Below, piece by piece: positions 57,566 through 64,000 of a stretch of DNA of 64,000 nt (positions within the stretch are counted from its first letter, which is position 1; each line of letters opens with the position of its first letter). This DNA is from Dama dama. Taxonomy: Eukaryota; Chordata; Mammalia; Artiodactyla; Cervidae. The notes under the pieces were generated by a model, which saw nothing but the letters and a program-made list of their open reading frames with translations, had not been told where the DNA came from and made no database searches. The position numbers were made by a program, and so were the translations under genes. The stretch lies in assembly GCF_033118175.1 (NCBI RefSeq), contig NC_083698.1:47967501-48031500 (forward strand). Reading direction: 5' to 3'.

Positions 57566-59320
57566 GGAAATGTAACAATTTTAAATCTAGCCACTCTTAA
57601 GATTCCAAATAGGACCATGGGATCAATGGTCTTGGGTGGGGTCACTTTTAAATCTCATCCCAGTCATAAGGCTCTCAGAATATCTTCCTGGGGTAAAATA
57701 GCAAGCAGACTAAAACGAGATGCTTTAACAAAATGCATAAAGTCTGCTTCCTTCTTTGTGTTGACATAGCATTTTGAACCCCTGTTTGTGCTTACCATCT
57801 CTTTTGTTTATTTTTTTCTATGATCTTTCCAAGCATTAGTTTTTCCTATCTACTACATGAAACTGCTGGACCCTAATTTTGATTTTAGTTTAGTTCTATG
57901 ATCCCATGAATTTTAATAGTGAAGGGAAATCAAACTGGATCACTGAAGTCCCCAAATAAAATTTCCTTTTAATAAGAAAAAAATACTAGATTCGGAGACA
58001 AGCTAGGGAACTGTCTACACTCGTTTTACCGACAAGTGTCTTGGGCCTAGAAAGCATACAGAAAAAATACCCAAATCATGTAATTGATTAATTGACAGAG
58101 CCAGGACTAGAAGAAAAATATACCTTTTAATTCTCATTGCAATGCACTTTTAACTATGGGGTGTGTGTGTGTGTATGTATACAACTGCACTCATACTTCA
58201 TGTGGCTGTTAAACCAAGATAAGAAATGCGGAAAGTAATTTATACTATCTTAATACCTTTACTGAGAAGTTAATTTTTAGTCTATTTATGAAGCATCTGC
58301 ATTAAATGGCTGTAAATTCAAATGTTTCTGTGGGCCTGTAAATAACATCAATGTGTGCTTTGGGCTAGATGTAATAGAAGCAATAGAATAGGAAATGGTG
58401 GGGGCATGGCATACCAAGAGCATATTCTTAAGTTTAGTGCTGATTTTTCCACGTGGAACTGTAGCCCCAGGATTAATAGATCACCTAGGTTTTTAGGAAA
58501 ATCCAGAAATATGGATTTTTGTATGAAATCTCCACATTTTTAAATGCTTTTCAAAAAGTGTTTAACAGTGTATGGGCTGAACAAAATACATTTGTAGGTT
58601 GAATCCTGTCTCTTAATTGTCATAAAAAATGACAAAAATAAACTTGTCAAGACAGAATAAATACATTCACTGTAATTCCTAAGTTTTAAAATGAGCCATT
58701 AATCAAATATTCATGACTCTAACCAGGGAAGTGACTCCTGCCTTGATTACCAACTATTTTGACAACATAGTAGGAGCTTTACACATCAGACTTGCCAAGG
58801 CGAATGTGATCATTCTAGGAATAACTTTCCTTCAGTCTTTTGCTATGATTGAGCTAAAGGTAGTTGTCTTGTTTTTGTTTTATTTAATTCCGTAAATAGT
58901 CTAGGTGTGTCTAAGTGCATACTGTTATTAAAGATTACTTAGAAATCCACCAAGTAACTGCATTTTCATATAAATGGGACAGTAACTACATAAAACACAA
59001 CATATGTGAGCTGAACTAAAGACTTAAAAGATTCATCCTGAGAGCTTTATTTTGGTCTTCTCCCCACATATCCACACATTCTACTTGTAAACTGGCTCTA
59101 TGGAGATTTTTTTATTAAAAGGAATAATCCAGATTAAAATTATACCCTGCAAGGAAGAGCTACATTTTAAAGAAGAAAAAAAAGCCAGATCATATACTTT
59201 TGCATCCAATATCTAAGATCAGGGCATTTAAAATTATATTTGAGCACTGGGTATTTGGTTGTCTCATTCCTGTTATATTTCTTGTTTCTATTTTATCTGT
59301 CTCCTTCTTTATTCAAATTT
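57566..59320. other. Unassigned interval
   Basis: AT-rich, no gene recognised. A short (GT)n run sits at 58162-58180. Confidence 0.4.
58162..58180. repeat. (GT)n microsatellite
   Basis: About nine GT units followed by 'atgtatac'. Confidence 0.85.
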
Positions 59321-59333
59321 ATCCTCTAGTTCA

Positions 59334-60167
59334 TGCGAAATGCTGGACTGGATGAAGCACAAACTGGAATCAAGATTGCTGGGAGAAATATCAATAACCT
59401 CAGTTACACAGATGACACCACCTTTATGGCAGAAAGCAAAGAACTAAAGAGATGAAAGTGAAAGAAGAGAGTGAAAAAGCTGGCTTAAAACTCAACATTC
59501 AGAAAACAAAGATCATGGCATCTGGTCCCATCACTTCATGGCAAATAGATGGGGAAACAATGGAAACAGTGACTGACTTTATTTTAGGGGGCTCCCAAAT
59601 CACTGCAGCTGGTGACTGCAGCCATGAAATTAAAAGACACTTGCTCCTTGGAAGAAAAGCTATGACCAACCTAGACAGCGTATTAAAAAGCAAAGACATT
59701 ACTTTGCCAACAAAGGTCTGTCTAATCAAAGCTATGGTTTTTCCAGCAGTCATGTATGAATGTGAGAGTTGGACTATAAAGAAAGCTGAGTGCCAAAGAA
59801 TTGATGCTTGTGAACTGTGTTGGAGGAGACTCTTGGGAGTCCTTGGACTGCAAGGAGATCCAACCAGTCCGTTGGAAAGGAACTCAGTCCTGAATATTCA
59901 TTGGAAGGACTGACGCTGAAGCTGAAACTTCAATACTTAGGCCACCTGACTCCTTGGAAAAGACCCTGATTCTGGGAAAGATTGAAGGTGGGAGGAGAAG
60001 GGGATGACAGAGGATAAGATGGTTGGATGGCATCACCGACTCAATGGACATGAGTCTGAATAACCTCCAGGAGTTGGTGATGACAGGGAAGCCTGGTGTG
60101 CTGCGCTTCATGGGGTCACAAAGAATTGGACATGACTGAGCAAATGAACTGAACTGAACTGAACTGA
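59334..60167 (+). mobile_element. BovB LINE 3' part with 13-bp TSD
   Basis: BovB from inside the RT to the 3' tail repeats 'gaactgaactgaactgaa'. Target-site duplication 'atcctctagttca' (59321-59333) against 'atcctctaattca' (60168-60180), one mismatch. A deletion near 59447 and frame breaks after 59880 disable ORF2. Confidence 0.95.
59452..59913 (+). pseudogene. BovB ORF2 fragment
   Basis: 153 codons of BovB ORF2 downstream of the RT catalytic box, with the family text 'KLNIQKTKIMASGP' and 'DCSHEIKRHLLLGRKAM'. Upstream, out of frame because of a deletion, the catalytic box reads YTDD instead of YADD (bases near 59400-59415). The frame ends by a shift after 'NSVLNIHW'. Not functional. Confidence 0.9.
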
Positions 60168-60180
60168 ATCCTCTAATTCA

Positions 60181-61264
60181 AAGGAATCATCTAAGGGATA
60201 AAATTCCCCAATGAAAGAAACTTTGTAATCCTAGACTTTACTTTGGAAAGCCCTAAACAAATGGTGGAAAAGAGGGAGCATATTTTCACAGCAGGAGGAA
60301 AGCGATTTCCCAAATAGAGTACTTGACAATTAAGTCCCAAAGGTGATGGAGCCCTGGCTAAGAAATGATGACATTTCTGGCCTTTGGCCTGTGACTCAAT
60401 GAGGAACCAGAGTGTGACTAGGGTTGTGACCAAGGCCTAGATAATCTTTATCCCTTGCCTGGACAGTGGGAATCCTTGGTCGAGGGCTGGTTTCACTGTG
60501 TGTTACTGTTGTTTTGGGAATGTATGCAGCAGCGTGACACAGGCATCAAATCAAGAACCTGCCCAGGGTGGGCAAGCTAGTGAACACATTTCAGCATGAC
60601 ACCTCTCCACGACTCCTAAAGCCTTTGCCCACTTGGGCAGAAGATGAACCAGAAGACCAAGCCAGATCTGATGTGTTTTCTCCAGCAGGATACGTAAGTA
60701 ATCTGACACCAAAGATGAGCACTCATTTTCTTGTATAGGGTTGGAGAAGAGTTAATTTACTTTTGGGCCCAGCTGATATCCATGGTCCTAAATATATCTG
60801 AAAATCATGTGTGTGAATATACTAGGACACAGTTTGTCAAAATTACTTCTTAAGGGTTCATATAGTGCAGTCACTGAAAGTATTATTGGAGAATTTTTCA
60901 GTTGGATCTGTGCCAAGTATGTTGTATCAAAACAGTTCAGAAATGCTGTTTTTCATAGTTCAGTTGTACAGGATGGTGCATTTACAGGAAAATATCACTT
61001 AAATTCTATGAATTGGTAAAAAGTTTCCCTGAGTTGAGATATTTAAAAGGGAGATTTTGTCTCCTAAATTTGTGCAGTGAAGTGAATCTGGCTATTTTGC
61101 TAAATAGAGATCTTAGGTTACATTATCAAATAGATAAACCTAGTGTATAATGAATAGCTAGTTTTGTGATGATAATAAATTCCTCTAATGTCCTTAGAAA
61201 GTCTCCCCCTCTCGTCACTGGTTTGATCATTCTCCCTATAATCTCCTCCGTGCTATTAATCTAT
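60181..61264. other. Unassigned interval
   Basis: No repeat or gene recognised in about 1.1 kb between two BovB copies. Confidence 0.4.
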
Positions 61265-61273
61265 TTAGCATCT

Positions 61274-61733
61274 TCAGTTCAGTTCAGTTGCTCAGTCATG
61301 TCCGACTCTTTGCAACCCCATGGACTGCAGCACGCCAGGCCTCCCTGTCCATCTTCAGCTCTCAGAGTTTACTCAAACTCATGTCCATTGAGTCAGTGAT
61401 GCCATCCAACCATCTCATCCTCTGTTGTCCCTTTCTCCCACCTTCAATCTTTCCAGCATCGAGGTCTTTTCAAATGAGTCAGTTCTTCACATCAGGTGGC
61501 CAGAGTATTGGAGTTTCAGCTTCAGCATCAGTCCTTCCAATGAATAATCGGACTGATTTTCTTTAATATGGACTGGTTGATCTCCTTGTAGTCCAAGGGA
61601 CTCTCAAAAGTCTTCTCCAACACTGCAGTTCAAAAGCATCAATTCTTAGGCACTCAGATTTTTTTGTAGTCCAACTCTCACATCCATACATGACTACTGG
61701 AAAAACCATAGCCTTGACTAGATGGACCTTTTA
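61274..61733 (-). mobile_element. BovB LINE 3' fragment with 9-bp TSD
   Basis: Reverse BovB: tail complement 'tcagttcagttgctcagtca' at the left, truncation within ORF2 after 'ccttgactagatggacctt' at the right. Duplication 'ttagcatct' at 61265-61273 and 61734-61742. Confidence 0.94.
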
Positions 61734-61954
61734 TTAGCATCTGCTTCCTGTATGATACAAAATAACCTACACCTAACTGATATGTAATTCTCAAAAAATT
61801 TGAATTAATTTAGATTAATAAGTTTTTGTTATTTCTTTGCATTAGTTCACAATTATTTCTGTCCTCTCTCTCCTCTCCTCCATTTATCTCAGACAGTCTG
61901 CTCTCTTCCTTACCACCTAGCACTATATAAATGGCTAATGTTAAGTGAACACAA

Positions 61955-62150
61955 TCATTCAAGCACTGGGCTAAGTTCTTTTCATGAATTATCTTATTTA
62001 ATTCTCATAACATCCTCATGAAGTAGGTACCATTGTTATCCCATTTTCAGTGGATCAGGAGCCTGAATTGTCCATTATGACAGAGCCAATAAGAAGTGTA
62101 GCTGATACATCCACTTTTGACTCTGCCCCATCTCTCTGGGGCCCCACAAG
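61955..62150 (-). repeat. MIR SINE
   Basis: 'caagcactgggctaagttct', 'tcttatttaattctcataac', 'tgaagtaggtaccattgtta' and 'gacagagccaataagaagtg': reversed MIR, with the core 'gaggaaactgag' degraded. Confidence 0.8.
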
Positions 62151-62298
62151 AGGAGAATATTTTTCCATGGTGATTTTTCTTCTCATGTCACTTCTCTGGG
62201 GACTCCACACCATCTATGAGGTTGTGCAAAGTGCCAGTGAAGGGTCAGAGAAAATGAAGAAAGACTATGTCCTGAGTGAGTCATTTGACAGTGATTAA

Positions 62299-63087
62299 AT
62301 CCTCAGATATGCAGATGACACCACCCTTATGGCAGAAAGTGAAGAGGAACGAAAAAGCCTCTTGATGAAAGTGAAAGAGGAGAGTGAAAAAGTTGGCTTA
62401 AAGCTCAACATTCAGAAAACTAAGATCATGGCATCTGGTCCCATCACTGCATGTCAAATAGATGGGGAAACAGTGGAAACAGTGGCTGACTTTATTTTGG
62501 GGGGCTCCAAAATCACTGTAGATGGTGATTGCAGCCATGAAACTAAAAGATGCCTACTCCTTGGAAGGAAAGTTATGACCAACCTAGATAGCATATTAAA
62601 AAGCAGAGACATGACTTTGCCAACAAAGGTCCATCTAGTCAAGGCTATGGGTTTTCTAGTGGTCATGTATGGATGTGAGAGTTGGACTGTGAAGAAAGCT
62701 GAGCACCGAAGAATTGATGCTTTTGAACTGTGGTGTTGGAGAAGACTCTTCAGAGTCCCTTGGACTGCAAGGAGATCCAACCAGTCCATCCTAAAGGAGA
62801 TCAGTCCTGGGTGTTCATTGGAAGGACTGATGCTGAAGCTGAAACTCCAGTACTTTGGCCACCTCATGCGAAGAGTTGACTCATTGGAAAAGACCCTGAT
62901 GCTGGGAGGGATTGGGGGCAGGAGGAGAAGGGGACGACAGAGAATGAGATGGCTGGATGGCATCAGCGACTCGATGGACATGAGTTTGAGTAAGCTCCAG
63001 GAGTTGGTGATGAACAGGGAGGCCTGGCATGCTGTGATTCATGGAAAGAGTTGCAAAGAGTCAGACACAACTGAGCAACTGAACTAA
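62299..63087 (+). pseudogene. BovB ORF2 C-terminal part, uninterrupted
   Basis: An open frame of about 262 codons that begins with 'RYADDTTLMAESEEE' at the 5' truncation (an in-frame TAA is at 62296-62298) and ends at the normal stop at 63087. The text includes the RT catalytic YADD (62308-62319), 'GLKLNIQKTKIMASGP', the 'ELWCWRRLFRVPWTARRSNQ' region and the basic 'GGRRRRGRQRMRW'. The first ATG (62329) is internal. The apurinic-like endonuclease and most of the RT are missing, so no activity is expected. The lack of stops shows the copy is recent. Confidence 0.9.
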
Positions 63088-63096
63088 ACTGAACCG
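62304..63096 (+). mobile_element. BovB LINE 3' part, young copy
   Basis: Starts inside the RT at the catalytic box and runs to the tail 'gagcaactgaactaaactg'. Short duplication 'aaatcct' at 62297-62303 and 63097-63103. ORF2 is open from the truncation to its natural stop, unlike the other copies in the window. Confidence 0.95.
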
Positions 63097-63103
63097 AAAT
63101 CCT

Positions 63104-63618
63104 TATGACAGTTAAAAAAAAATTTATTGACATATAGTTGCTTTTTTATTGGCATATAGTTCTGCTGTACAGCAAATTGAATCATCTGCATGTATACACA
63201 TATCCCATTGTTTGGATTTCCTTCCCAGTTAGGTCGCCGCAGAGCTCTGAGTAGATTTCCCTATGCTATGCAGTCTGTTCTCGTTAGTTCTCTATTTTAT
63301 ACACGGTAGTATATATATATATATGTCAGTTCCAATCTCCCAATTCATCCCACCCTGTTTTTTTCCCTCTTAATGTCCATACATTTGTTCTCTATGTGTC
63401 TGTCTCTATTTCTGCTCTGCAAATAGGTTCATTTTTACCATTTTTCTAGATTCCATATATACATATATATATTAATATATGATATTTGTTTTTCTCTTTC
63501 TAACTTCATTCTCTATGGCAGTCTCTAGGTCAATCCATGTCTCAGCAAATGGCACAATTTCTTTTTTATGGCTGAGTAATAATCCATTGTATATGTGTAC
63601 CATAACTACTGTATTCCT
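63104..63618 (-). mobile_element. L1M 3' end, left part
   Basis: T/A-rich start, then 'attgacatatagttgctttt', 'ctgctgtacagcaaattgaa', 'tatgctatgcagtctgttct' and 'atggctgagtaataatccat': reversed old L1. It continues at 63921 after an insertion. Confidence 0.85.
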
Positions 63619-63920
63619 TCCACTGTGATGTGTGAAACTTGTGTTTTTTCATATATAAATGAGTATAGTCAGATTAATGCCATGGTAATGCCTGTTTTTC
63701 TCTGTAAATAGCTAAGTATGTACACAAGGTACTATTTAGTTTTTACTTTTATTCTTAAAGCATTCAGTTTTGTTTTCGATTTTATGTACCTTAGTTCTGA
63801 CTTAGATCTGCATATGTGTACAGATAGTTCAGTTTTATGTATTGCACATAATCATGCTATTCAGCATTGATGCTGTCTTGTGTTATGTAAATAATAAAAG
63901 CCATGTACAGAGGGAAAAAA
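63619..63920 (+). pseudogene. Retrocopied mRNA 3' end (processed pseudogene fragment)
   Basis: About 300 bp that interrupt an L1. The block has 3'-UTR character (T-rich, no frame), an AATAAA-type signal in 'gtaaataataaaagccatg' (about 63885-63903) and, about 15 bp on, an A-run at about 63914-63920. The L1 text at the two borders overlaps ('ctgtgatg' left, 'tctttcatg' right, both aligning to the same L1 position), as a decayed target-site duplication would. The source gene was not recognised. Confidence 0.5.
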
Positions 63921-64000
63921 ATGTCTTTCATGTACATTTAAGTTGCTTCCATGTACTGACTATTGTAAATAGTTCTCCAATGAACACTGGCATGCATGTG
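63921..64000 (-). mobile_element. L1M, right part, cut by window edge
   Basis: 'catttaagttgcttccatgt', 'gactattgtaaatagttctc' and 'caatgaacactggcatgcat' continue the L1 of 63104-63618 into ORF2. Confidence 0.85.

Noticed and set aside
62050..62298. 82-codon plus-strand ORF next to BovB
   Set aside because: Its first third is MIR sequence and it ends at the BovB junction; likely chance.
62454..62981. 175-codon minus-strand ORF
   Set aside because: Antisense of the open BovB ORF2; the sense frame is the real one.
1..64000. CRISPR array, operon, plasmid or phage features
   Set aside because: Repeat spacing, composition and repeat families are those of a mammalian nuclear genome; nothing prokaryotic seen.

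Overview
This window is nuclear DNA of a bovid ruminant (cattle, sheep, goat or a close relative). The evidence is the mix of interspersed repeats: BovB (RTE-type LINE), tRNA-Glu-derived Bov-tA/CHR-2 SINEs, L1 copies of the bovine L1-BT type, and older mammalian layers (MIR, L2, MER5A-like hAT elements, MaLR and ERVL LTRs, L1M). Species cannot be fixed from the sequence alone. All repeat family names come from remembered consensus features, not from a database search.

I found no convincing host protein-coding gene, RNA gene, CRISPR array or bacterial-type operon. The window looks like intergenic or deep intronic DNA. Most long open frames are LINE ORFs or their antisense shadows. One weak exon candidate (49532-49750, minus) and two candidate conserved non-coding blocks (about 10840-11130 and 31240-31720) are the only places where host function is suggested.

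Layout. 1-11 kb: BovB tail, Bov-tA SINEs, a class II-like ERV LTR (3878-4957) inserted in an older MLT2-type LTR, and a 5'-truncated L1 (6399-8945). 11.3-18.7 kb: a full-length L1-BT-type element on the minus strand with a CpG-rich 5' UTR, ORF1 and ORF2, both disabled by point lesions. 18.7-32 kb: L1M fragment, SINEs, BovB fragments, microsatellites, L2, MER5 and MIR relics. 32.3-35.4 kb: a long L2 on the minus strand, split by younger material. 35.5-41.5 kb: mostly unassigned sequence with SINEs, MER5 and L2. 41.56-44.0 kb: a nest in which an L1M 3' end contains an L1 stub and a SINE, and the SINE contains a twin-primed (5'-inverted) L1-BT. 46-48 kb: an L1M with a SINE inside it. 48-51 kb: mostly unassigned. 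51.5-56 kb: L2 containing MER5A containing Bov-tA, then an L1M interrupted by another SINE. 59.3-63.1 kb: three BovB copies in +/-/+ orientation, the last with an open ORF2 C-terminal frame. 63.1-64 kb: an L1 split by what looks like the retrocopied 3' end of an mRNA.

The only machinery here is that of retrotransposons: L1 supplies the endonuclease and reverse transcriptase that also mobilise mRNA retrocopies, and BovB shares its 3' tail with the Bov-tA/Bov-A SINEs that depend on it. Many insertions still carry legible target-site duplications (7-15 bp for LINEs and SINEs, 6 bp for the ERV LTR), which lets the order of insertion be read directly. No previously undescribed biological system was identified.
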